Assembly: GCF_000425725.1 (NCBI RefSeq)
Contig: NZ_AUDZ01000013.1
Location: 186,001 to 250,000 of the forward strand
Direction: 5' to 3'
From: Halomonas halocynthiae DSM 14573
GTDB lineage: Bacteria > Pseudomonadota > Gammaproteobacteria > Pseudomonadales > Halomonadaceae
Length of the DNA: 64,000 nt
Shown: positions 21,016-31,530 of the stretch, piece after piece
Numbering within the stretch: position 1 is the stretch's first letter
Layout of the letters: every line of letters starts with the position of its first letter
Program-made: the position numbers and the translations under genes
Notes under the pieces: generated by a model
Told to the model about the DNA's origin: nothing
Seen by the model: the letters and a program-made list of their open reading frames with translations, nothing else
Databases searched by the model: none

Positions 21016-21972
21016 ATGATTGTAGTGACAGGCGGAGCCGGTTTTATCGGTTCGAATCTGGTAAAGGCACTGAATGCCCGTGGCCATAACGATATCTTGG
21101 TTGTGGATGATCTTCGCGACGGCACCAAGTTCGTGAACCTGGCTGATGCCACGCTAGGCGATTACCTGGATAAAGATGACTTTCTTGAGCGGGTTCGTGC
21201 GGCGCTTAACGGCAAGCCTTCACATTTACCGCCTATCGAAGCGATTTTTCATGAAGGTGCCTGCTCGGATACGACCGAGTGGGATGGCCGCTTCATGTTG
21301 CAGAACAACTTTGAATACTCCAAAGAGCTGCTGCACTTCTGTCAGCGCCAAGGTATCCCGTTTATTTATGCCTCGTCGGCGGCCACCTACGGTGGTAGCG
21401 AGGTGTTTGTTGAAGCACCGGAGCATGAAAAGCCCCTTAACGTTTATGGTTATTCCAAGCTGCTGTTTGACCAGTATGTGCGCGCACGTCAGCACGAGTT
21501 TGAAAGTCAGGTGGTAGGTTTTCGCTACTTCAATGTTTATGGTCCGCGTGAGCAGCACAAAGGTAAGATGGCCAGCGTGGCATATCACCACCATACCCAG
21601 ATTGCCAGCGGCCAGAATCTTAAATTGTTTGGTGCCTGGGATGGTTTCGACGCCGGTATGCAGAGCCGCGACTTCGTTTACGTCGGTGATGTGGTTGACG
21701 TGAACCTGTGGTTTCTCGATAACCCCGACGCCTCTGGCATTTTTAACCTTGGCACGGGCCGCGCCGAACCCTTCAAGGCGATTGGTGAGGCAGTAGTTGA
21801 TTATTATGGCCGTGGGCAGATCGATTTTATTGAGTTTCCCGATGAACTTAAGGGCCGCTATCAGAGTTATACCCGGGCCGATATCAGTAAGCTGCGTGAT
21901 GCAGGGTATATCAAGGAGTTCCGCACAGTAGCTCAAGGCGTGCGCGAGTATCTGGAGCAGTTGAATGGCTGA
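21016..21972 (+). CDS. hldD: ADP-L-glycero-D-manno-heptose 6-epimerase
   Basis: Last step of ADP-heptose synthesis for LPS inner core. 318-residue extended SDR: NADP-binding [10 protein letters not shown] at the N-terminus, catalytic YGYSK, SSAATYG, and [10 protein letters not shown]. Its stop overlaps the waaF start by 8 bp. It shares a cluster with hldE, waaF and waaA. Confidence 0.97.
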   Translation: MIVVTGGAGFIGSNLVKALNARGHNDILVVDDLRDGTKFVNLADATLGDYLDKDDFLERVRAALNGKPSHLPPIEAIFHEGACSDTTEWDGRFMLQNNFEYSKELLHFCQRQGIPFIYASSAATYGGSEVFVEAPEHEKPLNVYGYSKLLFDQYVRARQHEFESQVVGFRYFNVYGPREQHKGKMASVAYHHHTQIASGQNLKLFGAWDGFDAGMQSRDFVYVGDVVDVNLWFLDNPDASGIFNLGTGRAEPFKAIGEAVVDYYGRGQIDFIEFPDELKGRYQSYTRADISKLRDAGYIKEFRTVAQGVREYLEQLNG

Positions 21973-22999
21973 CGCTGGCATTTCTGGCGAGCGCATTCTC
22001 GTGGTCGGCCCATCCTGGGTCGGCGACATGGTGATGGCGCAGAGCTTGTTCATGACACTCAAGGCCAGCAACCCTAGTGCCTATCTCTGTGTAGTCGCGC
22101 CGGCGTGGTCGTTGCCGATTATAGAACGCATGGATGAGGTGGATGAAGCGGTAGCGCTTGAGGTAGGGCATGGTGAGTTCGGTTTTGCTACGCGCTGGCG
22201 ACTGGCTAGCCAGCTGCGCGGGCGCTTTGAGCGTGCCATTGTGTTGCCGCGCTCATGGAAGTCTGCGCTGGTGCCATTTCTGGCGCGCATTCCCAAGCGC
22301 ACAGGGTTTATCGGTGAGCAGCGCTTGGTGCTGCTCAATGAGCGTCGTCAGCTCGATAAGGCCGTGCTGGATCAGACGGTCAAACGTTTTGTTTCTTTGG
22401 GTATCAGCCAAGAAGCCGCACAGCGGGGCGATTTTGCGTTGCCAGCGCCTCGGCTGCGTTGTGACCCAGACAACCAAGCGCGTTTGCTGAGCGAGCTGGC
22501 ATTGGCAAATCGCCCAGCGATAGCTTTCATGCCAGGGGCGGAATACGGCCCGGCTAAGCAATGGCCACTAGCGCACTTCCATCGCCTTGCTGAGGCGCTG
22601 GTCGAACGCGGGTTTGAGGTATGGGTGATGGGAGGGCCCAAGGATAAAAGTGATGGTGATGCCATCGCCGAAGGCTTGGGCCATGTGTATAACTTATGCG
22701 GCCGTACCCAGCTGGCAGATGCGGTAGATCTGTTAGCCGCCTGTCAGCAGGCGGTAACCAATGATTCGGGGTTAATGCATGTAGCAGCGGCAGCGGGTAC
22801 CAGGATTCAGGCGATTTACGGTTCCTCTTCGCCCACTTACACCCCCCCCATGACCAGCAACGCTGTTATTCACTATCTGGCGCTCGATTGTTCGCCGTGT
22901 TTCAAACGCGTGTGCCCTTTGGGGCATACCAATTGCTTGAACCATCTTTCTCCAGAACGCTTACTGCACGCCATTTTAGCGGAGCAGACAGCCGGTTAA
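21965..22999 (+). CDS. waaF: ADP-heptose:LPS heptosyltransferase II
   Basis: GT9 glycosyltransferase that adds the second inner-core heptose at the cytoplasmic face of the inner membrane. 344 residues. Seen: [30 protein letters not shown] and the [11 protein letters not shown] motif. ATG 21965 lies inside the hldD 3' end. Its stop codon overlaps the stop of the convergent GT2 gene by three bases, so there is no room for a separate terminator. Confidence 0.95.
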   Translation: MADAGISGERILVVGPSWVGDMVMAQSLFMTLKASNPSAYLCVVAPAWSLPIIERMDEVDEAVALEVGHGEFGFATRWRLASQLRGRFERAIVLPRSWKSALVPFLARIPKRTGFIGEQRLVLLNERRQLDKAVLDQTVKRFVSLGISQEAAQRGDFALPAPRLRCDPDNQARLLSELALANRPAIAFMPGAEYGPAKQWPLAHFHRLAEALVERGFEVWVMGGPKDKSDGDAIAEGLGHVYNLCGRTQLADAVDLLAACQQAVTNDSGLMHVAAAAGTRIQAIYGSSSPTYTPPMTSNAVIHYLALDCSPCFKRVCPLGHTNCLNHLSPERLLHAILAEQTAG

Positions 23000-23772
23000 T
23001 CGGTCGAGTCGTTGTGTTTGGCGGCTCGTTCGTTTTCATACAGCTCGTTGAGCTTGGCGTATTTCATGTAGGCATGAAAGGCGGTGGTGATAGCTACCGT
23101 CATACCGTCAGCGCCCTGAAAAATACCGCCCTTGAAAATCAGCTTGCGTAGCATGGCATTGATGGCATGCAGCGCTGGACGCCAGTTTGATGGCTTTTTC
23201 CCGCGCTCTTTCATGGCCCAGGCGTCGCGGCTTGATAGCTGGTTGATACGAGTAATCCAGTGTGACAAGTCACGATAGGTGAAATGACAGATATGGGCGT
23301 TGAGGTCGACCTCCTTAGGCGCCTTAACCGATGAATGGGCTTTTTTGGGCAGATAGCCTGATGTGGTGCGGTTGTACAGCCGAGTGACCGGATCTGGGTA
23401 GAACCCGGCAGCTTTTACCCAGTGATGGCCAGCAAAATTGCGCCGCCGAAAGCGATAAGCTGTTTTCGGGTCATCCAATGCCAGCTGATGAATTGCCGCA
23501 ATGGCATCGTCATCCAAGCGCTCATCGGCATCCAGCGCTAGGATCCAGTCATTCTTAGCCTGGGGAACGGCAAACGCTTTCTGCGGACCATCGCCTAGGT
23601 ACGACTGAGAAATGACTTGTGCGCCAGCCGCTGTTGCCCGTACTGCGGTGTCATCCTGGCTGTTAGAGTCGACCACAATGATTTCATCGCACACTGGCTT
23701 CAGTGACGCGATACATTCTGTAATATTATCGGCTTCGTTGAGCGTGATGATAATGCCGGTGATAGGCGTCAT
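22996..23772 (-). CDS. Family 2 glycosyltransferase (WaaE/KdtX-like LPS core glycosyltransferase)
   Basis: 258 residues, GT-A fold: N-terminal GIIITLNEADNITEC, the VVDSNSQDDT strand, and the LALDADER DxD motif; the KKAHSSVK and FTYRDLSHWI segments resemble WaaE-type proteins that modify heptose I in LPS core. The 4-bp ATGA overlap with the upstream GT9 gene indicates coupling. The acceptor sugar cannot be read from sequence. Confidence 0.8.
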   Translation of the reverse strand: MTPITGIIITLNEADNITECIASLKPVCDEIIVVDSNSQDDTAVRATAAGAQVISQSYLGDGPQKAFAVPQAKNDWILALDADERLDDDAIAAIHQLALDDPKTAYRFRRRNFAGHHWVKAAGFYPDPVTRLYNRTTSGYLPKKAHSSVKAPKEVDLNAHICHFTYRDLSHWITRINQLSSRDAWAMKERGKKPSNWRPALHAINAMLRKLIFKGGIFQGADGMTVAITTAFHAYMKYAKLNELYENERAAKHNDSTD

Positions 23773-24869
23773 TCACGGATCTCCTGTGTGAACGTGTCAG
23801 TCAGCTGTTGAGCAATTTGCGCTGCGGCAGCTGGCAGGTCAATGGACTGCATGTCAGCCTCATCAGCATCAGAGGGGGGGCAAAATGCTAGCCGTCGGGC
23901 CGGCTGATTACAGGTTTGCCAGCGCAGTGGGGTAGCTGAGCGCCGTGAAGGGTAGAAGCCAGCGGTGGGGCGGTCTAAACAGGCGGCAATATGCAGTGGC
24001 CCAGTAGAGCCAGCGATAAACATGTCTGCCGCTGACAGTTGATGTGCAAAGGCAACAATGCCGCTGCCTGGCGGTAAACGGGAAGCTTTCAGGTGGCAGT
24101 TTTGCATGGTGTTGCACAACGAGTCGGCGATGGCTTCCTCACCCGGCCCAGAGGTAATGATCCAGTGAGGAGTGAGGCCCGCTGAGCGACAACGGCTGTC
24201 GACATCCTGTGCCAGCAGCGCATACGCTCTGGGAGTCAGATTAACTGCTGAGCCGCCACTGCCAGGATGGAGGTAGATCCAAGGCGTATCTGCGTCATTC
24301 TCTGCGCGTATTCCAAGTGCTTGTGTAATGGCGTGTCGCTGGCGGCTGCGCTGGTCGTTTGCTATTGGCCAGTAAGGTGGCACAGGGCGCTCAGGAAGCG
24401 TTATGCCAAGTTCGTTGAGCAACGCCTCGGCCAGTTCGATATTGTAAATATATTCCGGCTTCTGTGAGCGGGACCTACGCTGCGTGACACGCCGATTATA
24501 AAAAATCTGTGCCCACTTGGTGGCAGGTGCTAGGCGTAACTTGATGCCAGTGCGCCAGCCAAGCCAGCCGATACGCGGTGTGGAAAACAGCGTTAACAGC
24601 GCATCAAAGCCTCGCTCAGTGACGTCTTGGCGCAGTTTTCGCTGAGCTTGAGCATCGGCCTGGTCGCCTGGATCAAGAATAATGTCATCGATCCACGGGC
24701 AGGCTCTGGCTAAGGCTGCCGTATAATTAGGCACCAGCGCAGTAATGTGTGGCTTGGGCGATGCCGCCTTGAGTGTGGCCAGCGCAGGCCAAGCCAGCAT
24801 GAAGTCGCCCAGTTTATCGTTGCGTACGACCAGTATTTTGCTGGGTTCGGTAGCTTGGGTATGTTTCAT
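23769..24869 (-). CDS. Family 9 (heptosyltransferase-like) glycosyltransferase
   Basis: 366 residues, GT9 pattern: ILVVRNDKLGDFMLAWPAL near the N-terminus, YLHPGSGGSAVNL, and the AGSTGPLHIAACLDRP nucleotide-sugar motif (the NDSGxMH equivalent). Related to WaaF/WaaQ-type enzymes; probably extends the core with a heptose-like residue, but substrate is not certain. Transcribed with the GT2 gene, divergent from the GT4 gene whose predicted start is 39 bp away. Confidence 0.8.
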   Translation of the reverse strand: MKHTQATEPSKILVVRNDKLGDFMLAWPALATLKAASPKPHITALVPNYTAALARACPWIDDIILDPGDQADAQAQRKLRQDVTERGFDALLTLFSTPRIGWLGWRTGIKLRLAPATKWAQIFYNRRVTQRRSRSQKPEYIYNIELAEALLNELGITLPERPVPPYWPIANDQRSRQRHAITQALGIRAENDADTPWIYLHPGSGGSAVNLTPRAYALLAQDVDSRCRSAGLTPHWIITSGPGEEAIADSLCNTMQNCHLKASRLPPGSGIVAFAHQLSAADMFIAGSTGPLHIAACLDRPTAGFYPSRRSATPLRWQTCNQPARRLAFCPPSDADEADMQSIDLPAAAAQIAQQLTDTFTQEIRE

Positions 24870-24907
24870 TGGGGCTCTCGCGTCCCGTTACCGTCAAGGA
24901 GGACCCC

Positions 24908-26089
24908 TTGTTCAATACAACAGAGTCTCATAAGGCAGATTTTCACAAGACGAATTTTCGTAAGGTCATGCATGTGTGTCTCTCGAGCGGCTGGGGCGGT
25001 CTGGAGATGTATCCTGCTCGAATTATACCGGAGCTGACGCGCCAAGGGTGGGAGGTCCACGGCTTGGCGCTTGAAGGCTCTCTAGTGGCTGATAGTTTAC
25101 GTCGTGCAGGTATCGAACCACTAACGATGTCGTCGCGCACTCGGGCGCTGTTATCGGTAACGTCGATACTAAGCTACCTGAAAGCCCATGATATTCGCGT
25201 ACTGCACTGCCATAAATCCAGTGACCTGCGTTTGGGGGCCTTGTTGGTTACCCTCAATTCACGGCTGCGGTTGTTTTTTACGGATCATATGGGGGTGACG
25301 CGACCCAAGCGTGACCTGTACCACCGCTGGGCCTATGGTCGGGTAACGCGATTATTTTCGATCAGTGAAACAACACGTCAACGTAACCTTGCTGCTTTTC
25401 CGCTACCTTCCGAGCGTATCGAGCGGCTGTATCTCGGCATTGATACAGCGTCTTATGACACGCCGCTGGGGCCTCAGGAGCACGAGGCATTTCGCGCTGA
25501 ACTGGGGATTCCCGAAGGTGCAGTCGCTATTGGTTTACCTGGCCGTATTACTCCGGGAAAAGGGCAGCGGGTTTTCATTGACGCACTGGTGCGGTTGGCT
25601 GACATACCTTCGTCGCAGCGCTGGCATGCGCTTGTGATCGGCGGGTTGACGGCAGAGCAAGGCAGCCATGCAGACTTGGTGGCTGAGTTGCGCCAGCGGG
25701 TTGCGAAGGCCGGACTTGAACAACAGGTGACGTTCACCGGGTTCCGTAATGACCTACCACACTGCCTGAATGTGCTGGATATTGTTTGCGTGCCTTCACG
25801 CAATGAAGCTTTCGGACTCACGGTCATTGAAGCTATGGCCGCATCACGCCCAGTGATCGGTGCCAATAGTGGGGCCATTGCTGAGCTGGTCAACCCAACA
25901 TTTGGCCGTTTGGTTGATCCTGATGACGCTAACGGCTGGGCACACGCTATGCTGGAGCTCATTCAGGACGCGAATCTTCGTTGCCAGATGGGGCGTGCTG
26001 GGCAGCAGCAAGTGGCGCGAGACTTCACCCAGCAGCGCCATGTAGCTCGGTTGGTTGAGGCTTACACGGAAGCCTTGTTAATGCCATAA
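24908..26089 (+). CDS. Family 4 glycosyltransferase (GT-B fold, LPS core or O-chain)
   Basis: Start chosen at TTG 24908, which has a strong SD (AAGGAGGA, 24896-24903) 4 nt upstream and gives 393 residues; the in-frame TTG 24869 lies on the start codon of the opposite gene, and ATG 24968 would begin at MHVCLSSGWGGLEMY. Seen: SSGWGGLEMYPARI (GT4 N-terminal glycine loop), GLPGRITPGKGQRVFIDA, and the C-terminal CVPSRNEAFGLTVIEAMA E-x7-E motif. Donor and acceptor unknown; context says LPS. Confidence 0.82.
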   Translation: MFNTTESHKADFHKTNFRKVMHVCLSSGWGGLEMYPARIIPELTRQGWEVHGLALEGSLVADSLRRAGIEPLTMSSRTRALLSVTSILSYLKAHDIRVLHCHKSSDLRLGALLVTLNSRLRLFFTDHMGVTRPKRDLYHRWAYGRVTRLFSISETTRQRNLAAFPLPSERIERLYLGIDTASYDTPLGPQEHEAFRAELGIPEGAVAIGLPGRITPGKGQRVFIDALVRLADIPSSQRWHALVIGGLTAEQGSHADLVAELRQRVAKAGLEQQVTFTGFRNDLPHCLNVLDIVCVPSRNEAFGLTVIEAMAASRPVIGANSGAIAELVNPTFGRLVDPDDANGWAHAMLELIQDANLRCQMGRAGQQQVARDFTQQRHVARLVEAYTEALLMP

Positions 26090-26091
26090 AA

Positions 26092-26107
26092 AAGTAAGTA
26101 CTTACTT
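26092..26107. repeat. 16-bp perfect palindrome between convergent GT4 and kdkA genes
   Basis: AAGTAAGTACTTACTT, in the 38-bp gap. The same core GTAAGTACTTACTTCG recurs inside hldE at 28218-28233, and GTGAGTACTCAC occurs at 33047-33058. Could be an operator-like site or part of a weak AT-only terminator. Confidence 0.55.
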
Positions 26108-26127
26108 CGGTTTTAAGGTATGAATAA

Positions 26128-26862
26128 TCAAGATGAAGAGACATTGCGATAGCCAAGTTGAATGTCTGCCATGGCGCTGTCAGAGGCGTTGTCAAAGCGA
26201 GCCAATGAGCGGCCTAGTCGTGCAAGATTGGCCGACTGCCACCGCCCTGGGCGGCGCAGCCGGCAACGGTCCAGGTCGATCAGCCAGACCTTGTTCTCAG
26301 CATCAATCAGTAGGTTGCGGGCGTTGAGATCAACATGATCAAGCCCCGCTTCGTGAAAACGGCGAATAACACTGCCGACCTGCTCGAGTAGGGTGGAATC
26401 AGCGCCATGCGCCAGCACCAGGTCGGCCAATGTGCGGGCCTGAGGAATACAGACGGTGATCAGCGCTCCGCTCCAGGTGAGCTTAGCGCGGGTAACACAG
26501 GCTCCTACTGGGCGAGGTACCGGCAGCCCTTGCTGGTAAAGCTTAGCTAACAAGCGCATTTCACAAAATGCGCGAGTGCGCTCAAGCCCTGTCCATAGAT
26601 AACGCTGTCGGCTGATTTTTGCCGCCATCCCGCCACGCAAATAAGGGCGAAGCACCCAGGCAGGGTCACTGCTTAAGTTAGAGGGATTGATAAATACGCT
26701 GCTGCCACGCCCTGGTGCTGTACCTAATACCCGCTGCTGATTACGCCAGAAATCGGGCGTGAAATGCGCCACCTGAATACGCGGATAATGCTTGGCGTCA
26801 CATAAACGCTCAGCATCATATAGAATGCAGGTCTTTCTTGTCTGAAATGTTGCCAATCGCAT
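26128..26862 (-). CDS. kdkA: 3-deoxy-D-manno-octulosonic acid kinase (KdkA family)
   Basis: 244 residues, LPS-kinase branch of the protein-kinase-like fold. Seen: RGGMAAKISRQRYLW with the nucleotide-binding Lys region, a VPRPVGACV segment, catalytic loop HVDLNARNLLID, and metal-binding DLDRCR. Predicted to phosphorylate the single Kdo residue of inner core, as in Haemophilus and Halomonas-like bacteria. Its ATG (26862) and the ATG of the divergent GT9 gene (26861) overlap inside the 4-mer CATG, so each promoter must lie inside the other gene. Confidence 0.88.
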   Translation of the reverse strand: MRLATFQTRKTCILYDAERLCDAKHYPRIQVAHFTPDFWRNQQRVLGTAPGRGSSVFINPSNLSSDPAWVLRPYLRGGMAAKISRQRYLWTGLERTRAFCEMRLLAKLYQQGLPVPRPVGACVTRAKLTWSGALITVCIPQARTLADLVLAHGADSTLLEQVGSVIRRFHEAGLDHVDLNARNLLIDAENKVWLIDLDRCRLRRPGRWQSANLARLGRSLARFDNASDSAMADIQLGYRNVSSS

Positions 26863-27958
26863 GAAGCATCCTCTGCCCGCCCGGCCTGCACATATCGGCG
26901 TGCTGCGACTCTCGGCTCTGGGTGATGTCTGTAACCTGGTGCCAACGGTACGCGCCCTTCAACGCCAGTGGCCCGAGGCGCGAATCACTTGGATCGTCGG
27001 CAAGGGCGAATACAGTTTACTGTCGGGCCTGTCTGGGGTCGAGCTTGTCGTTTATGACAAGACAAGCGGACTGTCCGGCATGCGCGCCCTGTGGCGTGAG
27101 CTGGCCGACACTCGGTTTGACGTTTTGCTGCATATGCAGCAGGCGTTGCGTGCTAGCGTGCTGTCGCTAGGTCTGAAGGCTGACGTGCGAGTCGGCTATG
27201 ATAAAGCGCGCGCCAAAGATGCTCAGCACTGGTTTACCCAGCGCCAGCTGCCTGCGCACCCACGCGCCCATGTGCTGGATTCTTTCATGGACTTCGCACG
27301 CTTGCTGGGCGTTGAAGATCTCACCCCAGAATGGGGACTATCCATTCCCGAAACGGCATACCAAGAAGCTGTTGGGCTGGCCGGAACGGGGCCCTATGTA
27401 CTAATGAGTCCATGCGCTAACCCGCGGTTACGCAATTTTCGTAACTGGTCTGCTGAAGGCTATGCCGCGGTGGTAGAGCACCTGTGGGTTCAGCACGGCC
27501 TGCCGACAGTGCTAACCGGAGGAGGAAGCACTGAAGAGCGTGAGGTAGGGCAACGTATTGCTGAGCTCTCTCAGCCAGGGGCAGTGATTGACCTGATCGG
27601 CGAGTCATCGCTTAAAGGATTGCTGGCGCTGATTGACCGGGCGCGGGCCGTGGTCGCACCAGACTCAGGGCCCGTTCATATGGCTAATGCGCTGAACACA
27701 CCTGTGGTGGGGCTTTTTGCCACGACCAATCCTGACCGAGCCGGCCCCTGGCGTTGGCGCGATTTTGTCGTTAATCGCTACCCTGACGCGGTGCGCGAAT
27801 ATCTGCATAAAGACCCTGAAACCATTACCTGGGGGCAGAGGGTTCGTCACCCAGAAGCGATGTCGTTAATTACCGCAGATGATGTCATCGCCTCGCTCGA
27901 CGCGCTGCTGGCCGCTTCAGCAAGCCGCAAGATAACGGAGCTACCTTATGAAGCTTAA
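26861..27958 (+). CDS. Family 9 glycosyltransferase, heptosyltransferase I (OpsX/WaaC)-like
   Basis: 365 residues. Seen: [19 protein letters not shown] at the N-terminus (OpsX-like), [23 protein letters not shown], and [18 protein letters not shown], the GT9 D-SGxxHMA donor motif. Most likely adds the first heptose to Kdo; a cluster with a single-Kdo kinase (kdkA) fits OpsX-type heptosyltransferases. The start shares the CATG with kdkA; the 3' end overlaps hldE by 11 bp. Confidence 0.82.
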   Translation: MKHPLPARPAHIGVLRLSALGDVCNLVPTVRALQRQWPEARITWIVGKGEYSLLSGLSGVELVVYDKTSGLSGMRALWRELADTRFDVLLHMQQALRASVLSLGLKADVRVGYDKARAKDAQHWFTQRQLPAHPRAHVLDSFMDFARLLGVEDLTPEWGLSIPETAYQEAVGLAGTGPYVLMSPCANPRLRNFRNWSAEGYAAVVEHLWVQHGLPTVLTGGGSTEEREVGQRIAELSQPGAVIDLIGESSLKGLLALIDRARAVVAPDSGPVHMANALNTPVVGLFATTNPDRAGPWRWRDFVVNRYPDAVREYLHKDPETITWGQRVRHPEAMSLITADDVIASLDALLAASASRKITELPYEA

Positions 27959-29378
27959 TCTGACCGCCCTAGAGCATAGCCGTTTGTTGGTGGTGGGCGA
28001 TGTGATGCTCGACCGTTATTGGCATGGTGCTACTTCTCGCATTTCGCCCGAGGCCCCCGTACCGGTGGTGCGTGTTGGTGAGGCCGAAGACCGCCCTGGC
28101 GGTGCGGCCAATGTGGCACTGAATATTGCCTCCCTGGGGGCTCATGCCGGGTTGGCTGGTGTGGTGGGTAATGATGATAATGCCCAGCGCCTGCAACAGC
28201 GGCTCAATGACTCCGGTGTAAGTACTTACTTCGACTATGACAGCGAAATACCAACGATTACTAAGCTGCGGGTAATGAGCCGTAACCAGCAACTGATCCG
28301 TCTTGATTTCGAAGAAGGCTTGGAGCAGGTAGACCCCGCAGGGCTGGCTGCTCAAGTCGAAGAAGCACTGCCTTCTGCAGACGTGATGATTCTTTCTGAC
28401 TACGGTAAAGGCACGCTGTCAGACGTTCAGAAACTGATTGTTCTGGGGCGTTCGCAAGGCAAACGCGTATTGGTGGACCCCAAAGGTAGTGATTTTTCTA
28501 AATACCGAGGGGCCAGTGTTATTACGCCAAATCTGGTCGAGTTTGAGGCAGTTGTGGGGCACTGCCCCGATGATGCCACTCTGGCGCTGCGTGGCGAAGC
28601 GCTGCGTAGGGAGCTAGCGCTCGAAGCGGTGCTTATCACGCGTAGCGAAAAAGGCATGACGTTAGTGTGCGAAGGCCATGAGCCACTACATTTGCCCACA
28701 CGAGCCCGTGAAGTTTATGACGTGACTGGCGCGGGCGATACCGTGATAGGTGTACTGGGCCTGGCGCTGGCGGCAGGGCATGGCTGGCCTGAGTCCATGC
28801 TGTTGGCGAATTTGGCGGCGGGTTTGGTTGTTGCTAAACCGGGCACCGCAACGCTGTCTATTGCTGAGCTTTATACCGCCCTGCACGGCAATACACTGGG
28901 CGACTATGGCGTTATCGAGGAAACGGCACTGTTGGCTGCAGTCAAGGCGGCTCAGGCGCGTGGTGAGCGTGTGGTAATGACTAATGGGTGTTTTGATATC
29001 CTGCACGCTGGCCATGTGGCTTATCTGGAGCAGGCGCGTCGCTTGGGCGAACGGTTGATTGTGGCGGTTAACGACGATGCCTCGGTGGTACGCCTTAAAG
29101 GCCCAGCACGGCCGATTAACCCGCTAATGCGGCGTATGCAGGTGTTGGCGGGCCTTGGTGCTGTGGACTGGGTGGTGCCGTTTACAGAAGATACCCCTCA
29201 ACGGTTGATTGAAGCGGTGTTACCCGATGTGCTGGTGAAAGGCGGGGATTATCATCCTGATGATATTGCAGGAGGTGACGCTGTGCGGGCTGCAGGAGGC
29301 GACGTGCGTGTGCTTGACTTTGAAGACGGTGTTTCCACCACCGCCATGATTTCGACCATTCTTGACCGCGAGCGCTAG
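27948..29378 (+). CDS. hldE: Bifunctional heptose-7-phosphate kinase/heptose-1-phosphate adenylyltransferase
   Basis: 476 residues, two domains. The ribokinase-like kinase domain (1-about 315) has [16 protein letters not shown] and the [10 protein letters not shown] anion hole. The nucleotidyltransferase domain (about 340-476) has [17 protein letters not shown] (HxGH). With gmhB and hldD this completes ADP-heptose synthesis within the window. Overlaps both neighbours (11 bp upstream, up to 17 bp downstream), a tight operon GT9-hldE-waaA. Confidence 0.97.
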   Translation: MKLNLTALEHSRLLVVGDVMLDRYWHGATSRISPEAPVPVVRVGEAEDRPGGAANVALNIASLGAHAGLAGVVGNDDNAQRLQQRLNDSGVSTYFDYDSEIPTITKLRVMSRNQQLIRLDFEEGLEQVDPAGLAAQVEEALPSADVMILSDYGKGTLSDVQKLIVLGRSQGKRVLVDPKGSDFSKYRGASVITPNLVEFEAVVGHCPDDATLALRGEALRRELALEAVLITRSEKGMTLVCEGHEPLHLPTRAREVYDVTGAGDTVIGVLGLALAAGHGWPESMLLANLAAGLVVAKPGTATLSIAELYTALHGNTLGDYGVIEETALLAAVKAAQARGERVVMTNGCFDILHAGHVAYLEQARRLGERLIVAVNDDASVVRLKGPARPINPLMRRMQVLAGLGAVDWVVPFTEDTPQRLIEAVLPDVLVKGGDYHPDDIAGGDAVRAAGGDVRVLDFEDGVSTTAMISTILDRER

Positions 29379-30690
29379 CCAGCAAGTGGCCGGTCACCCC
29401 TGGATTCGGCGGTTTTATAGCGCCACGTTGATGGCGCTCTCACCGCTGATATGGCATCGCGTTTGGCGCGAGCAGCTACCTGGGCGATCGCGCTTGGAGC
29501 GCTTGGGCTATATCCCCGCTGCCCCTGACTGCCTGAGTGGTAGTGAGCGCTCACTATGGCTGCATTGTTCGTCAGTGGGAGAGGTTGTCGCGGCAAAGCC
29601 GCTAATTGACACGCTGCGGAAAGCTTACCCGCAACGTCCATTAGTCATTACCACCATGACAGCTACTGGTGCTCAGCAAGCCCTGAGGCTGGCCAACAAC
29701 AGCAACGGTATGATTCGCCACCATTTTGTGCCGTTAGACTTTCCCTGTGCCGCCCGTCGTTTTGTGGCACGCCTGAGCCCTTCATTGGCTATTTTTTTTG
29801 AAACCGAACTGTGGCCTAACCTGCTTGCGTCCTGCTCAAGTTATGGCGTGCCGGTTGCCGTGGTTAACGGCCGGCTTTCTGAGCGCGCCTTTGTTGGGTA
29901 TCGCAAAGTGCGACGCTTGATGGGCGATGCGCTTTCCCATGTGGACTGGTTAGGTGCCAAATCTGAGGCAGATGCCGCGCGTTTCTATTGCTTGGGCATG
30001 GCCGCTGAAAAATCGCAGATAACGGGGTCGCTAAAGTTTGATGTTTCCTCTGATAGAAAGCTCTTTGAGGTAAGTAAGCACTTGCTTTCTTGTGTGTCGG
30101 GACGCCCAGTGTGGGTTGCCGGGTCGACCCATCCTGGAGAAGACGAGCAGGTTTTGGCCGCCCATCGCCTGTTGTGTGAAAGGTTGCCGGATGCGCTACT
30201 GATTTTGGTGCCGCGACACCCGCAGCGCTTTGATGCCGTAGCACAGCTGTGTCACGAACAAGGCGCTACGCTGGCGCGTCGTTCTTTAGGCGAGCTGCCG
30301 GATGAGGCAACCTCTGTTTATCTGGGCGATACCATGGGCGAGCTGCAGGCGCTGTATTGCGCTGGGCAACTGGCGTTCGTAGGTGGCAGCCTAGTGCCTG
30401 TTGGTGGGCATAACCTGCTGGAGCCGGCAGTATTTGGCATACCGGTCGTTAGCGGTACGCAGCTGGCCAATTTTAGCGATGTGGCAGAGGTGATGCGCGC
30501 GGCTGATGCGCTGGTGGAGGTGGAGGATGAGGTGACGTTGGCTGACGTGTTGAAGCGCTTGTTGAGCGATCCTGTCGCTCGGCGCCAGCTGGGTGAGGCG
30601 GCTCAGCGCGTGGTGGAAGCCAACCGTGGCGCGCTTGAGCGCACCATGGCTGGGTTAGATGTGCTGTTGCCTTCCTTCACGCGGCGCTAA
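29362..30690 (+). CDS. waaA: 3-deoxy-D-manno-octulosonic acid transferase
   Basis: 442 residues from TTG 29362; GTG 29386 is an equally possible start, neither has a visible SD. N-terminal membrane anchor followed by the [15 protein letters not shown] acceptor motif, [10 protein letters not shown], and [11 protein letters not shown], all typical of WaaA. It transfers Kdo from CMP-Kdo to lipid A precursor; the kdkA neighbour suggests a single-Kdo core. Its last 14 bp overlap the convergent rpiA gene. Confidence 0.94.
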   Translation: MTASASQQVAGHPWIRRFYSATLMALSPLIWHRVWREQLPGRSRLERLGYIPAAPDCLSGSERSLWLHCSSVGEVVAAKPLIDTLRKAYPQRPLVITTMTATGAQQALRLANNSNGMIRHHFVPLDFPCAARRFVARLSPSLAIFFETELWPNLLASCSSYGVPVAVVNGRLSERAFVGYRKVRRLMGDALSHVDWLGAKSEADAARFYCLGMAAEKSQITGSLKFDVSSDRKLFEVSKHLLSCVSGRPVWVAGSTHPGEDEQVLAAHRLLCERLPDALLILVPRHPQRFDAVAQLCHEQGATLARRSLGELPDEATSVYLGDTMGELQALYCAGQLAFVGGSLVPVGGHNLLEPAVFGIPVVSGTQLANFSDVAEVMRAADALVEVEDEVTLADVLKRLLSDPVARRQLGEAAQRVVEANRGALERTMAGLDVLLPSFTRR

Positions 30691-31351
30691 TTTTTTCTAC
30701 GCCGTCTTTACTTCCCAGCAGTAGCAGGTCTGCCCCACGAGCAGCGAATAGGCCGTTGGTCACAACACCGACGATGGCGTTGATTCGCGCTTCCATCGTC
30801 AGTGGATCGCTTATTGCGAAGTCATAGCAGTCAAGAATTTGGTTGCCGTTATCGGTTAGTGTGCCCATTCGGTAGACTGGCTCAGCCCCTAGCTGGGCCA
30901 GCTCGCGGGCGACATAGGAGCGAGCCATGGGAATAACTTCGACCGGTAATGGGAAGTTGCCCAAGCGCTCAACCCGTTTTGAGGCATCGGCAATGCAAAT
31001 AAAACGCTGAGCACAGGCAGCAACAATTTTCTCGCGAGTTAGAGCAGCACCGCCACCTTTGATCATATGTAAGTGAGCGTTTACTTCGTCTGCACCGTCT
31101 ACATAGACGGGAAGTGTACCTATTTCATTAAGCTCAAAGACATCGATGCCATGGCTTACAAGGCGCTGGGCGCTGGCTTCAGAACTGGCGACAGCGCCGC
31201 GAAACTCACCTTGCAGAGCGGCCAGGCGGTCAATGAAACAGTTAGCTGTGGAGCCGGTACCAATGCCGATAACAACATCGCGCCCAAGTAGCGGGCGGAT
31301 CTCGTCAATGGCTGCTGCAGCCACAGCGTCTTTGAGTTCGTCCTGGGTCAT
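30677..31351 (-). CDS. rpiA: Ribose-5-phosphate isomerase A
   Basis: 224 residues, pentose phosphate pathway. Seen: [34 protein letters not shown] with the catalytic Glu, and a DASK segment. Divergent from ilvA, the common arrangement in pseudomonads and relatives. Converges with waaA with a 14-bp overlap of the coding sequences. Confidence 0.96.
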   Translation of the reverse strand: MTQDELKDAVAAAAIDEIRPLLGRDVVIGIGTGSTANCFIDRLAALQGEFRGAVASSEASAQRLVSHGIDVFELNEIGTLPVYVDGADEVNAHLHMIKGGGAALTREKIVAACAQRFICIADASKRVERLGNFPLPVEVIPMARSYVARELAQLGAEPVYRMGTLTDNGNQILDCYDFAISDPLTMEARINAIVGVVTNGLFAARGADLLLLGSKDGVEKISAA

Positions 31352-31530
31352 GGGGAAGGCTCACTTATATGTTGGATGATAAATGCAGCGACATTATAAG
31401 CGAGCCAGCTCTCGCATGCTGGACGGCAAGGTTATTTCAGTGCTAACAATAGGAGGTTTTTCCTTGTTGCACATTCGTTACACCTCGGCCGCGTTTGCGG
31501 TGTGCTCGTGTTACCCATCGGGATACCAGG

